Shown: positions 55,323-64,000 of the stretch, in pieces
Layout of the letters: each line of letters begins with the position of its first letter
Position numbering within the stretch: the stretch's first letter is position 1
Assembly (NCBI RefSeq): GCF_963682185.1
Contig: NZ_OY821667.1
Span: 726,109-790,108, forward strand
Origin: an uncultured Cohaesibacter sp.
Lineage (GTDB): Bacteria > Pseudomonadota > Alphaproteobacteria > Rhizobiales > Cohaesibacteraceae
Direction: 5' to 3'
DNA: 64,000 bases
The notes under the pieces: model-generated
Told to the model about the DNA's origin: nothing
Seen by the model: only the letters and a program-made list of their open reading frames with translations
The model's database searches: none
Translations under genes and position numbers: made by a program

Positions 55323-56716
55323 GAACGTGCCCCTCCGACAACCCGGTCCACCGATGATGACAATTGTTTGGGAATGGTTTGACTCTTGAGACGACCTGTT
55401 GCATCCGTGATCTGCATTTTCTGAAGCCAAGCTTCAAATTCCGGTGCGCGTGGCAAGCCAAGCACGTCACGCAAATAGAGTGCATCATGGAAAGAAGTAC
55501 TCTGATAGCCGAGCATCACGTCGTCAGCACCAGGAACACCCATGATGAAATTGATACCAGCAACGCCCAGAAGCGTCAGCAGCACATCCATGTCATCCTG
55601 ATCTGCTTCGGAGTGATTGGTGTAACAGATATCGCATCCCATAGGCAGCCCCAGAAGCTTGCCACAAAAATGGTCTTCAAGCCCGGCACGGATAATCTGC
55701 TTGCCGTCATAGAGATATTCAGGACCGATGAAACCAACCACAGTGTTAACCAGCAGTGGATTGAACTGACGCGCCACCGCATAGGCGCGCGCTTCACATG
55801 TCTGCTGATCAATGCCAAAATGAGCATCGGCTGACAGCGCACTACCCTGCCCGGTTTCAAAATACATAACATTGTCGCCAATCGTTCCCCGCCCGAGTGC
55901 GAGGGCCGCCTCATGGGCTTCCTTGAGGATCGAAAGATTGACGCCAAAGCCATCATTGGCCTTCTCTGTGCCCGCAATGGATTGGAAGACCAGATCGACG
56001 GGTGCCTTTTTCTCCATGGCTTTGATCTGCAAAGTAACATGGGATAGAACACAATGCTGCATCGGGATTTCATATTGCTCCCGCATCTCATCGAAATATC
56101 GCAGCAATGTATCTAGAATGGCCGGACTGTCAGTTGCGGGATTGATACCGACCACAGCATCCCCACTTCCGTAGAGCAGACCATCCAGCGTCGAGGCCAA
56201 GATTCCGCGCAAGTCATCCGTCGGATGGTTCGGTTGCAAACGGACAGACAGATGGCCGGGCAATCCGATTGTATTGCGGAATTTCGTCACAACGTTGCAT
56301 TTGCGCGCCACCAGAATGAGATCCTGATTGCGCATCAGCTTGCTGGTGGCTGCCACCATTTCTGGCGTCAAACCGAAGGCGAGGCGTTTCAGGGTGGCGG
56401 TATCAGCGGCCTCACTCAAAAGCCAGTCTCGAAATCCCCCCACTGTCAAAGAACTGACAACAGCAAAGGCCTCATCGTCATGCTGATCGACAATAAGACG
56501 GGTCACTTCATCCTCTTCATAAGGAACAAAGCTCTCCGAAAGAAACGTCTTGAGAGGCAGGTCCGCCAACGCCATGCGAGCTGCAGCACGTTCTGCTTCA
56601 CTCGTAGCAGCAATTCCCGCCAAGATATCTCCAGATCTCAGTGGGGATGCTTTAGCAAGCAGCTCCCGAATATCCTCGAAGACGAAACTCTCCCCTCCAA
56701 CGGTATGACGATACAT
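55319..56716 (-). CDS. eutB: Ethanolamine ammonia-lyase large subunit
   Basis: 465 residues, full length. LRSGDILAGIAA, GLPGHLSVRLQPNHPTDDLRG, GDAVVGINPATDS, YFETGQGSALSADAHFGIDQQTCEARAYAVARQFNPLLVNTVVGFIGPEYLYDG and CDICYTNHSEADQDDMDVLLTLLG all match EutB. This subunit holds the substrate and B12 site. No other eut gene (eutA reactivase, eutT, shell genes, eutE) is in the window. It needs adenosylcobalamin, which makes the pduS gene at 39 kb notable. Confidence 0.97.
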   Translation of the reverse strand: MYRHTVGGESFVFEDIRELLAKASPLRSGDILAGIAATSEAERAAARMALADLPLKTFLSESFVPYEEDEVTRLIVDQHDDEAFAVVSSLTVGGFRDWLLSEAADTATLKRLAFGLTPEMVAATSKLMRNQDLILVARKCNVVTKFRNTIGLPGHLSVRLQPNHPTDDLRGILASTLDGLLYGSGDAVVGINPATDSPAILDTLLRYFDEMREQYEIPMQHCVLSHVTLQIKAMEKKAPVDLVFQSIAGTEKANDGFGVNLSILKEAHEAALALGRGTIGDNVMYFETGQGSALSADAHFGIDQQTCEARAYAVARQFNPLLVNTVVGFIGPEYLYDGKQIIRAGLEDHFCGKLLGLPMGCDICYTNHSEADQDDMDVLLTLLGVAGINFIMGVPGADDVMLGYQSTSFHDALYLRDVLGLPRAPEFEAWLQKMQITDATGRLKSQTIPKQLSSSVDRVVGGARS

Positions 56717-56743
56717 GATCTAGCCCTTCAGATAAGCAAGCAT

Positions 56744-56983
56744 TTATTTATGCATTTCAGAAGTTGCCGCAGCAACCACGCACCCATTGCTTTGGATAGA
56801 CAAGGGAACACCCTGCCAATCAGCTATGACACAACCAGCGCCTTCGACAACAGCCCCAGAGACATATCGCCAAAAGGCTTTCAGATCTGACTCCACATCC
56901 GAGCCAATAGAGCCCGAGGAGAATAGCGCATACCCATGGCAATCGCCACATAGCCGTCGCATGTCAGTTCCCTTGGCCGACAC
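56744..56983 (-). pseudogene. C-terminal remnant of a HisN/inositol-monophosphatase-like phosphatase
   Basis: The leftward frame reads RRLCGDCHGYALFSSGSIG, then LKAFWRYVSGAVVEGAGCVIADWQGVPLS and SNGCVVAAATSEMHK. This follows the last 70-75 residues of HisN-type phosphatases (GGDCYGYA...VEGAGG.itDW.G.pL...gG.VVAAATpelH), but with key changes (GG to CG/GC) and without the first 170-odd residues that hold the metal site. It must be a decayed gene end. It lies between the GH3 gene and eutB. Confidence 0.62.
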
Positions 56984-57044
56984 ATTGAAACTTGCAGCGC
57001 TCTAGCACTCCTATAAGCCCGAAGGACCCGTTCCCGGACCAGCC

Positions 57045-59525
57045 TTACGAAATCCGGCCAGAAACCGCTTTGCTCCAGGACCGGCTTACCGTAACTGTTG
57101 CTTCACTTCGGATATCCAGAGCTGAAGCCGCAGCAATAATTCTGTATTCTCCGGCATCTGTAATCCAAGCATTGCTCTGCTCATCAAAGCAAGCGAATGA
57201 TTTGATGTCGAGCGCGATTTCAGCCTCAACGGTTTCACCTGGCTTGATGAACAATTTGGCAAAGCCCTTAAGCTCCTTTGGAGCCCTTACCACGTCCGAT
57301 TTCGGAGCTGCCATATAGACTTGCACCACCTCATAGCCAGCGCGTTCACCGATATTCGTAACGGGCACACGAACCTTGATTGTTTTCGACTCGTCGAGCT
57401 CAGTCTGATTTAAACTCAAGGCCCCCCATTTGAATTTGGTATAGGACAAACCGAAGCCGAATGGGAAAAGAGGACTGATCTGGCCGTTATCGAAATGCCG
57501 ATAGCCAACCATAATGTCTTCACGATAGTCGACATGGCCATCCTTGCCAGGATATGTCGCCGGATCACCCGTCATGACGGGCATATCCTCAAGCTGCATT
57601 GGGAATGTCTGAGCCAGTCGCCCTCCGGGCTCTGCACGACCGGTCAGAACATCTGTGATGGCATTCCCCGCTTCCTGACCCGGATACCAAGACTGAAGCA
57701 CCGCCGACACCTTGTCTAGCCATGGCATCATGACTGGTCCACCGGTCTGAAGCACCACAATTGTTTTGGAATTAACGGCAGCAATGCGTTCCACCAACTC
57801 ATCCTGACGGCCCGGCAGGTTCATATTGGGCAAGTCATTGCCTTCGGTATCCCATTCGCCACTGCGCCCAACATAGAGGATTGCCACATCTGATGTTTCT
57901 GCCATGGCAACCGCTTCCTCAATGGCCTGATCGCCCAAAGGAATGTCAACACCCACGCGAACGCCTTTGATGTTGATTGCAGAAGACGTCTCGAAGCGGT
58001 AGTCGACCTCAATCTTGATATTCTGCCCTTTTTCAAGAGCAATGGCCGCACGGCTTTCATCATTGCCGGATTCAAAGAAATTATCTCCGGGCCGCCAATT
58101 CTCCCACATATCGATGATCAGTTCACCATCGATACGCAAACGGCTAGGCCCTGTGGTGACAAGGCCAAACACATGCTCGCCGCTTGCCTTCGCTTCATAG
58201 TCGATCAAGACGCGCATTGAGAAGTCATGATCGGCAACACCGTCCGCCACATCTCCTTCCCATGTCATCTCGCTCTTGAGATGGTCATCTTCAACACGAA
58301 CAACCGGCCCGGCGAAATCAGGCTTTGCAAAGATCTCAACCTTTGCCGGCCCCATAATCAGAGGCATAAGGCGATAGTTCGTGCAGGCGGGTGCGACGCG
58401 CAGCTGATTGTCAGAAGAAAGGATCGCCTGCAGACCCTCCTGAGGGCTGACACTATAATGCGGATTGAGCTGCGCGCTGCCGCCCCCCATGATTTGAGCG
58501 ATGTCGGCATTTGGCCCGATCGCAGCAATGGACAGCCCCTCTATATCCAAGGGAAGAATTCCATCATTTTTAAGAAGCACCGTGCCCTCTGCTCCGGCTC
58601 TTCGGATCAAGGCCCGATGGGATGGTGTGTCGACGGCTCGTTCTTCGGGAATGTCTGGAGCATCAAAGCCCCTGACGCGTTCAATCAGTCGCAACATGCG
58701 TTTGGCAGCGGCACGAACAGTCTCGCGAGAAACCAGTCCATCCTCGACCGCCTTGACCAACTTGTCGCCGCGGTCTCTGTCAGGGCCTGGCATTTCCAGA
58801 TCCAGCCCGCCTTCCATGGTTTCAACCGTTGTGCAGGAGCCGTACCAGTCCGACATCACAATGCCATCAAATCCCCATTCCTCTTTCAGGACATCGGTCA
58901 GCAACTGGCGATATTCGGAAGTATAAGTGCCATTGAGCCGGTTATATGAGGACATCACGGCCATCACACCCGCCTCTTTCACCGCAGCTTCGAAAGGTGG
59001 AAAATAGATTTCGCGCAGGGCTCGATCAGAAATATTTGAACTCATGGTCGTGCGCTGAATTTCGGACTCGTTGCCAACGAAATGCTTTGCAGTCGCGCCA
59101 ACGCCCTGAGATTGAACACCATTGATATAGCCCACTGCAAGACGTGCGGTTAGAAAAGGATCTTCCGAATAGCATTCGAAATTTCGGCCGTTAAGGCCAG
59201 AGCGTTCGATATTGATGGTTGGCGCAAGCAACACATTAGCCCCCTTGGCCTTGGCTTCTTCTGCCAGAGCTTGCCCGATCTCGTGTGCCAGCTCAGGGTT
59301 CCAGCTCGCACCAATAGCGATGCCAGCGGGGAAACAGGCTGCCTTGATACCACCAATCAGCGGCCCGTCACCGCGCGCACCGTTCGGTCCGTCGGTTACC
59401 TTGATAGCCGGAATGCCGAGACGATCAACCGATGGCGTGGTCCAGAAATCAGCCCCTGAAAGCAGCGAGACCTGTTCTTCCAGTGTCATGGAATCCAGAA
59501 TGGCATCGAGGGATTTGGTGCTCAT
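57045..59525 (-). CDS. GH3 beta-glucosidase with PA14 domain
   Basis: 826 residues from MSTKSLD, with AAGGAG 5 bases before it; no signal peptide, so cytoplasmic. GH3 N-domain: KHFVGNESE (about 147-155), nucleophile D226 in VMSDWYGS. PA14 insert (about 395-520, LIMGPAKVEIFAKPDF..RLRIDGELIIDMWENW) inside the GH3 C-domain, then a fibronectin-III-like end (YEVVQVYMAAPKSDVVRAPKELKGFAK). This layout is that of bglB/KmBglI-like beta-glucosidases acting on small beta-linked sugars. It is cotranscribed with a sugar ABC importer, so it likely hydrolyses what is taken up. Confidence 0.93.
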   Translation of the reverse strand: MSTKSLDAILDSMTLEEQVSLLSGADFWTTPSVDRLGIPAIKVTDGPNGARGDGPLIGGIKAACFPAGIAIGASWNPELAHEIGQALAEEAKAKGANVLLAPTINIERSGLNGRNFECYSEDPFLTARLAVGYINGVQSQGVGATAKHFVGNESEIQRTTMSSNISDRALREIYFPPFEAAVKEAGVMAVMSSYNRLNGTYTSEYRQLLTDVLKEEWGFDGIVMSDWYGSCTTVETMEGGLDLEMPGPDRDRGDKLVKAVEDGLVSRETVRAAAKRMLRLIERVRGFDAPDIPEERAVDTPSHRALIRRAGAEGTVLLKNDGILPLDIEGLSIAAIGPNADIAQIMGGGSAQLNPHYSVSPQEGLQAILSSDNQLRVAPACTNYRLMPLIMGPAKVEIFAKPDFAGPVVRVEDDHLKSEMTWEGDVADGVADHDFSMRVLIDYEAKASGEHVFGLVTTGPSRLRIDGELIIDMWENWRPGDNFFESGNDESRAAIALEKGQNIKIEVDYRFETSSAINIKGVRVGVDIPLGDQAIEEAVAMAETSDVAILYVGRSGEWDTEGNDLPNMNLPGRQDELVERIAAVNSKTIVVLQTGGPVMMPWLDKVSAVLQSWYPGQEAGNAITDVLTGRAEPGGRLAQTFPMQLEDMPVMTGDPATYPGKDGHVDYREDIMVGYRHFDNGQISPLFPFGFGLSYTKFKWGALSLNQTELDESKTIKVRVPVTNIGERAGYEVVQVYMAAPKSDVVRAPKELKGFAKLFIKPGETVEAEIALDIKSFACFDEQSNAWITDAGEYRIIAAASALDIRSEATVTVSRSWSKAVSGRIS

Positions 59526-59611
59526 GATTACTCCTTGAGATAAGGCAGCCGGTCTGGCAAAACCTGCCTGAAAGCGGGTTTCTTGCGCGTTCGAAATAAT
59601 GAAAATGATGG

Positions 59612-60493
59612 TCAAGACCGTTTGAGATAGACGGCATAGATCCATGGAATGATCGCTATCGCTACAGCGACAAGCATTACGGTTGCAGCAGCCGATGCCA
59701 ACCCGACATTGGCGCGCAGAAACAGAAAGTCCATGATGAACTTAGCAGGCACGTCTGTCGCAGTGCCGGGGCCGCCGTTGGTCAGGGCAACCACAAGGTC
59801 ATACGACTTCACGACCCCCACGCCCAAAAGAATAACGGAGGTCACCGTAACCGGGCGTAGTATGGGCAGAATGATGGAAATATAGGCCCGCCAAGTGGGA
59901 ATGCCATCGACTTTGATCGCCTTCCATAAATCCGGATCCACGCCGCGCAGACCTGCCAGCATGAGGGCCATCACCAAGCCCGCCGATTGCCAGACGGCAG
60001 CAAGGACTACGGCATAGATTGCCTTATCGGGATCAACAACCCAATCAAAGCGGAAAGAGGTCCATCCCATTTCATTGATGGCCTTCTGAACCCCCAACGT
60101 TGGGTTCATCATCCATTGCCAAACGACACCCGTCACGATGAAGGAAAGGGAATAGGGATAGAGATAGACGGTCCGAATGACGCCTTCACCCCGGATCTTC
60201 TGATCGAGCGCCACAGCCATCAGAAAACCAAGCAGCAAGCATCCAACCAGAAAAAGCACACCGAACAGAACCATGTTGTCTACGGATTGAAGCCAACGCG
60301 GCGTCCGAAAGAGGCGTTCATACTGATAGAAGCCTGCAAACTTGGATACTGGTACCAGTCTTGATGGCGTGAAAGAAATCCATACAGTCCAGATCATGGT
60401 ACCGATATATGCTGAGAGCACCATGATCCAGGTTGGCCAAAGCGCAATGCCTGCGGCACCGGGACGAACCATATTGAACAGTTTGGCAGACAT
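59612..60493 (-). CDS. Sugar ABC transporter permease (MalF-like)
   Basis: 293 residues, six spans. FAGFYQYERLFRTPRWLQSVDNMVLFG, RTVYLYPYSLSFIVTGVVWQWMMNPTLG and EAA loop LWKAIKVDGIPTWRAYISIILPILRP. It lies 18 bases after the binding-protein gene and precedes the GH3 gene. Partner permease is at 62962-63816, at the front of the operon, an unusual split. Confidence 0.9.
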   Translation of the reverse strand: MSAKLFNMVRPGAAGIALWPTWIMVLSAYIGTMIWTVWISFTPSRLVPVSKFAGFYQYERLFRTPRWLQSVDNMVLFGVLFLVGCLLLGFLMAVALDQKIRGEGVIRTVYLYPYSLSFIVTGVVWQWMMNPTLGVQKAINEMGWTSFRFDWVVDPDKAIYAVVLAAVWQSAGLVMALMLAGLRGVDPDLWKAIKVDGIPTWRAYISIILPILRPVTVTSVILLGVGVVKSYDLVVALTNGGPGTATDVPAKFIMDFLFLRANVGLASAAATVMLVAVAIAIIPWIYAVYLKRS

Positions 60494-60511
60494 GCGCTTT
60501 GCCCCTTTTTC

Positions 60512-61756
60512 TTAGTAGTCAGTGATCTCGATGGCAGAAACCAGGTTCGCAATGAAGTCATCAGCCGACATGCTCTTTGAGTTCCAGAACTCGGAAATAG
60601 CATCCTGAATTGCGCCAGAGCGATCGGCAGATGTTGCAATTTCTGGTCCGGGAACCTGAGCAGAAGGATTCTGCATGGCCTCAAAGCCCTTGATTGCGCA
60701 AGCATCCAGAGACGAAGGATCTGCATCAAGACGAGCAGGAATGCTGCCTTTGATTTTGCTGAAATCCACCTGCACCTTTGGCGAGCTCATGACGTCGGCA
60801 AGCAGAGCCATGGATTTCTCCGAGCCTTCCTTGGAGGATTTCGGGAACACAAACACATCGGAGCTAATCACGAAATAATCATTGCCGCCAAAACCATTGA
60901 GACATTGATAGTCCGTACCCGGTTTCATGCCTGCTGCGGTGAATTCACCTTTGGCCCAGTCGCCCATAAACTGCATTGCAGCCTCGCCCTTGATAACCAT
61001 TGCGGTGGCATCATTCCATTTGCGGCCCGGTGCACCCGGATCGATATAATCTGAAAGTTTCTTGAAGTCTTCAACGAAAGCCTTGAACTCTGCGGACTTG
61101 ATAACGTCAATATCGCCCTCAACAAACAGGCCCTTATAAAGGTCGACATTGTTGCGCAGCATCATGACCTGATAGAAAAGCTCAAGCTCCTGCCATCCTT
61201 CACCACCATGGGCAATCGGGATAATTCCCGCAGCCTTGATCTTGTCGAGCGTTGGAAAAAACTCATCCCAGGATTTCGGCACGGTTACGCCGACCTTTTC
61301 CATGACCTTGTTGTTGACCCAAAGCCAGTTTTCACCATGGTTGTCGACGGGAATGGCGTAGACCTTGCCATTATAGCTGACAGCTTTCATCAGCGATGCA
61401 GGAAAGGCTTTGTCCCATCCTTCTTTCTTGGCAATGTCACTCAGATCAGTGAGGTAGCCCTGCTCTGCCAAATCAGCGAACTGAGCGCCAGCATTGAATT
61501 GCAAAGCATCAGGCGGGTTGCCGCCAATAATTGCGGTTGTTGCAGCGGCGATGGCGCTTTCGAAATCAGGAACGGCGTGATCGACCCAGTGACCACCTTT
61601 ATCTTCGAATGCCTTGACGAAGACCTTCAGAGCTTGCGCTTCTGAACCCGACGTCCACCAATGCATGACTTCAGCATCCTGCTGGTCTGCAGCCATTACA
61701 GGCCCAGCCGAGCACATAAGAACAAGCCCGAGAGCTGCAAGGAATTTATTCTTCAT
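60512..61756 (-). CDS. Sugar ABC transporter substrate-binding protein
   Basis: 414 residues. Signal peptide MKNKFLAALGLVLMCSAGPVMA (cut about residue 22), then the family-1 sugar binding fold: EVMHWWTSGSEAQALKVFVKAFE, PDALQFNAGAQFADLAEQGYL, VYAIPVDNHGENWLWVN and AAMQFMGDWAKGEF. Several Trp suit sugar stacking. Likely for a beta-linked oligosaccharide given the GH3 neighbour. About 100 bases separate it from the ATPase gene. Confidence 0.92.
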   Translation of the reverse strand: MKNKFLAALGLVLMCSAGPVMAADQQDAEVMHWWTSGSEAQALKVFVKAFEDKGGHWVDHAVPDFESAIAAATTAIIGGNPPDALQFNAGAQFADLAEQGYLTDLSDIAKKEGWDKAFPASLMKAVSYNGKVYAIPVDNHGENWLWVNNKVMEKVGVTVPKSWDEFFPTLDKIKAAGIIPIAHGGEGWQELELFYQVMMLRNNVDLYKGLFVEGDIDVIKSAEFKAFVEDFKKLSDYIDPGAPGRKWNDATAMVIKGEAAMQFMGDWAKGEFTAAGMKPGTDYQCLNGFGGNDYFVISSDVFVFPKSSKEGSEKSMALLADVMSSPKVQVDFSKIKGSIPARLDADPSSLDACAIKGFEAMQNPSAQVPGPEIATSADRSGAIQDAISEFWNSKSMSADDFIANLVSAIEITDY

Positions 61757-61855
61757 TTGTATTCCCCTATTGTGATTGCGGTTTTGTTTTTGTTTTCATG
61801 CCTTTGATCGAAAAGACATGCTCTTTTTTGCGAAGGGTCGCGGGGACTCTTCTGG

Positions 61856-62959
61856 TTAGATTCTCTCTCCTGTCTGCTTGTCAAAGAGAGAGGCTTTAGA
61901 AATATCGAGCGCTATGCGGACTTCATCGCCTTCTGCGACAGGCACTTCGGCATCGGCCCGAACAGACAGACGGAGATCATCACATGCGACCCAGACGATG
62001 GTTTCCGGCCCTAGCGTTTCAATCAAAGTGATCTTGCCGGGAAAGCTGGCTCCATCCGACTTGTCATCCTGTGCGAGCAACGTGAGATGTTCCGGTCGAA
62101 TACCAAGAACAGCTTCGCTCCCCTCTGAACAACGAGAAGACAGCGCTTCAGGCAGCTTGATTGCGCAAGAGCCAAAGATGAAAGCACAACCGTTCGCATC
62201 CTTTTTCAGCTGTCCATTCACGAAATTCATTTTCGGCGACCCAAGGAACCCGGCGACAAACAGATTGGCAGGCTTTGCGTAAACTTCTGTTGGAGTGGCC
62301 AACTGCTGGATCTTGCCGTCTTTCATGACCGCTATTCTGTCAGCAAGTGTCATTGCCTCGACCTGATCGTGGGTCACATAGATCATTGTGTTTCCCAGCG
62401 TCTTATGCAGATTCTTCAGCTCCGTGCGCAAATCGGCTCGCAGTTGAGCATCCAGGTTGGACAGCGGTTCATCGAGCAGAAAAACCTCGGCATCCCGCAC
62501 CAGGGCGCGCCCAATGGCAACACGCTGGCGCTGGCCACCCGAAAGATCCGCAGGGCGCCGCTTCAACAAATGATCAATCTGCAAGAATTTTGCGGTCTTC
62601 TCGATGCGCTGGGCAATTTCGCGCTTTTTCATGCCACGCACTTTGAGGCTAAACCCCATATTCTGGGCAACGGTCATCCTTGGATAGAGAGCATAGCTTT
62701 GAAACACCATGCCGATCCCCCTGTCCTTGGGCTCAACTTTGGTGACATCGCGGCCAGAAATGTGAATGGCTCCCCCTGCCAGATCGTTCAACCCTGCAAT
62801 GGCATTGAGCAAGGTGGATTTACCGCATCCGGATGAGCCAAGCAGAACGAGAAACTCACCGTTATGGATATCGATCGACAGACCATCCAATACGGTCTGT
62901 GGACCATAGGTAACCTTGAGATTTTCAACAGAGACCGAGTGTGCGTTGCTGTTCATCAT
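61856..62959 (-). CDS. Sugar ABC transporter ATP-binding protein (UgpC/MsmK type)
   Basis: 367 residues. Walker A GSSGCGKST, Q-loop FQSYALYPRMTV, signature LSGGQRQRVAIGRAL, Walker B VFLLDEPLSNLDAQLR, H-loop VTHDQVEAM, then a C-terminal TOBE domain (GIRPEHLTLLAQDD..VSVRADAEVPVAEGDEVRIALD). ATG 62959 is six bases after AAGGG; ATG 62965, which overlaps the permease stop, is also possible. Confidence 0.93.
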   Translation of the reverse strand: MMNSNAHSVSVENLKVTYGPQTVLDGLSIDIHNGEFLVLLGSSGCGKSTLLNAIAGLNDLAGGAIHISGRDVTKVEPKDRGIGMVFQSYALYPRMTVAQNMGFSLKVRGMKKREIAQRIEKTAKFLQIDHLLKRRPADLSGGQRQRVAIGRALVRDAEVFLLDEPLSNLDAQLRADLRTELKNLHKTLGNTMIYVTHDQVEAMTLADRIAVMKDGKIQQLATPTEVYAKPANLFVAGFLGSPKMNFVNGQLKKDANGCAFIFGSCAIKLPEALSSRCSEGSEAVLGIRPEHLTLLAQDDKSDGASFPGKITLIETLGPETIVWVACDDLRLSVRADAEVPVAEGDEVRIALDISKASLFDKQTGERI

Positions 62960-62961
62960 AG

Positions 62962-63816
62962 TCATCCCTTGACGGCTCCGGCAGCAATACCGCGGACGAA
63001 CCAGCGTCCGGAAAGAAAATAGATGGCCAATGGCACAATCGCGGTAAGGATTGTAGCGGCCATATGCATGTTGTAAGGACGTTCACCCATGCGCGTATTC
63101 ACCAATGCTGTGAGCTGAACGGTCATCGGCTGATTGTCTTTGCCCGCAAAGATCAAACCGAACAAATAGTCGTTCCAGATCCCTGTCGCTTGCAGAATGA
63201 CGGCAACAACAACAATTGGTACGGACATCGGCAGGATGATGGAGGTGAAGATCCTCCAGAACCCGGCGCCATCGATCTTGGCAGCCTTGAGAAGTTCAGC
63301 AGGAATACCGGAATAATAGTTTCGAAAAATAAGGGTCGTGATGGGCAATCCGAAGATCACATGGACCAGAACAACACCGGTTAATGAATTACTCAGGTTG
63401 AGCTTGGCGAATACCATTGAAAGAGGGTAGATGAAGAGCTGATAGGGAATGAAGGCACCAATCAGCAGCACAGCAAACAAAAACTCAGCTCCGCGGGACT
63501 TCCAGAAGGATAGTGCGTATCCGTTGACCGCTCCAAACAATACAGAGATGATCACAGATGGCACCGTGATGCGAACCGAGTTCCAGAAACCCGTCTGGAT
63601 TCCCTCGCAAGTGAGCCCTGCGCAAGCATGCATCCAGGCATCCACCCATGGTTTCGTCGTCAGAGTTTGTGGAAGCTGAAAAATATTGCCATCGCGAATT
63701 TCCGGCATCGTCTTTAGCGACGTAACAATCATCACATAAACTGGCGCAATGAAAAACGCCAAAGAAACGATAATAAAGGCCCAAACGGCAAATTGAGTGA
63801 CCTTCCCTTCCGACAT
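62962..63816 (-). CDS. Sugar ABC transporter permease (MalG-like)
   Basis: 284 residues, six spans. MPEIRDGNIFQLPQTLTTKPWVDAW, FGAVNGYALSFWKSRGAEFLFAVLLIGAFIPYQ and EAA loop ELLKAAKIDGAGFWRIFTSIILPMSVP. First gene of the leftward sugar operon. Two LacI-type sites lie 40-75 bases upstream. Confidence 0.91.
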   Translation of the reverse strand: MSEGKVTQFAVWAFIIVSLAFFIAPVYVMIVTSLKTMPEIRDGNIFQLPQTLTTKPWVDAWMHACAGLTCEGIQTGFWNSVRITVPSVIISVLFGAVNGYALSFWKSRGAEFLFAVLLIGAFIPYQLFIYPLSMVFAKLNLSNSLTGVVLVHVIFGLPITTLIFRNYYSGIPAELLKAAKIDGAGFWRIFTSIILPMSVPIVVVAVILQATGIWNDYLFGLIFAGKDNQPMTVQLTALVNTRMGERPYNMHMAATILTAIVPLAIYFLSGRWFVRGIAAGAVKG

Positions 63817-63853
63817 TTCAATTCCCCGCTGCTAAAATGGCGCATTTACAATT

Positions 63854-63891
63854 ATTAAAACGTTTGCATTGTTGATTAAAACGTTTGCATT
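63854..63891. promoter_or_regulatory. Two identical 17-bp LacI-type sites in the sugar operon promoter
   Basis: ATTAAAACGTTTGCATT occurs at 63854-63870 and again at 63875-63891, identical, with 21 bases between equivalent positions (two helix turns). Each has a central AAACGTTT. They lie between the leftward sugar operon and a rightward gene that begins like a LacI regulator. Confidence 0.8.
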
Positions 63892-63978
63892 CTCTATTTT
63901 AATTGTCAAGGCATAGATTTAAGAACTAGGGTCAGGCGCTATAGTCTGCTGACAAATTTGAAGAATTTGGTTCGAATA

Positions 63979-64000
63979 ATGGGAAAAAACATAACAATCA
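63979..64000 (+). CDS. Start of a gene cut by the window edge, probable LacI-family regulator
   Basis: Only ATG plus six codons are present (MGKNITI). That opening is common in LacI-family regulators (a Lys/Ile/Thr stretch before the HTH), and the place, opposite a sugar operon with paired LacI-type sites, fits. The call rests mainly on context. Confidence 0.5.

Overview
This window reads as a chromosome segment of a marine-type alphaproteobacterium, most likely order Hyphomicrobiales; a Cohaesibacter-like genus is my guess, not shown by the sequence. The evidence is the tuf / tRNA-Trp / secE / nusG block typical of the class, many ABC uptake systems with 4-base ATGA overlaps, and TetR/LacI/GntR/Lrp switches. 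No integrase, transposase, CRISPR array or rRNA operon is visible.

Layout. 1-4.5 kb is housekeeping: nusG start, secE, tRNA-Trp, tuf, tRNA-Gly, tRNA-Tyr and rlmB, interrupted by a divergent cupin/Lrp pair. 4.5-7.1 kb has a small secreted protein, a broken RTX-type tail, and FliK-like and FlhB-like flagellar genes. 7.1-14.1 kb is accessory: a GlfT2-like glycosyltransferase followed by three genes of unknown role, tRNA-Thr, and a beta-helix protein. 14.3-18.1 kb is a sulfate uptake operon (sbp-cysTWA) with inverted repeats in front. 18.1-30.4 kb has a soluble chemoreceptor, a fructokinase / LacI / D-lyxose isomerase locus, a periplasmic cyclic-phosphodiesterase/nucleotidase, a TetR-EamA exporter pair, and a cellobiose phosphorylase. 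30.7-38.3 kb has an M14 peptidase and a complete branched-chain-amino-acid type ABC operon.

39.2-41.2 kb is the most unusual place. It holds pduS (corrinoid reductase, two 4Fe-4S sites) and pduT (tandem-BMC shell protein that keeps the Fe-S cysteine C38), with no other microcompartment gene nearby. 15 kb further on lies eutBC, the B12-dependent ethanolamine ammonia-lyase, so a B12 link is possible though not proven. Between them are two sulfotransferase genes, the second broken by one in-frame stop. There is also an amino-acid/opine-like catabolic locus: M20 hydrolase, polar amino-acid ABC importer, GntR regulator, and a three-subunit Hcn/opine-oxidase-like dehydrogenase. A formate/nitrite-type channel and a CynX-type transporter follow.

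57-64 kb is a sugar ABC importer with a GH3 beta-glucosidase. It is read leftward from a region with two identical 17-bp LacI-type sites, opposite the first codons of a probable LacI regulator. With the cellobiose phosphorylase at 28-30 kb, which has its own perfect LacI-like palindrome, the window looks fitted for beta-glucan breakdown products.

Several relics are visible (RTX tail, HisN-like tail, stopped sulfotransferase, a possible frameshift in the FNT channel), which suggests recent gene turnover in the accessory parts.
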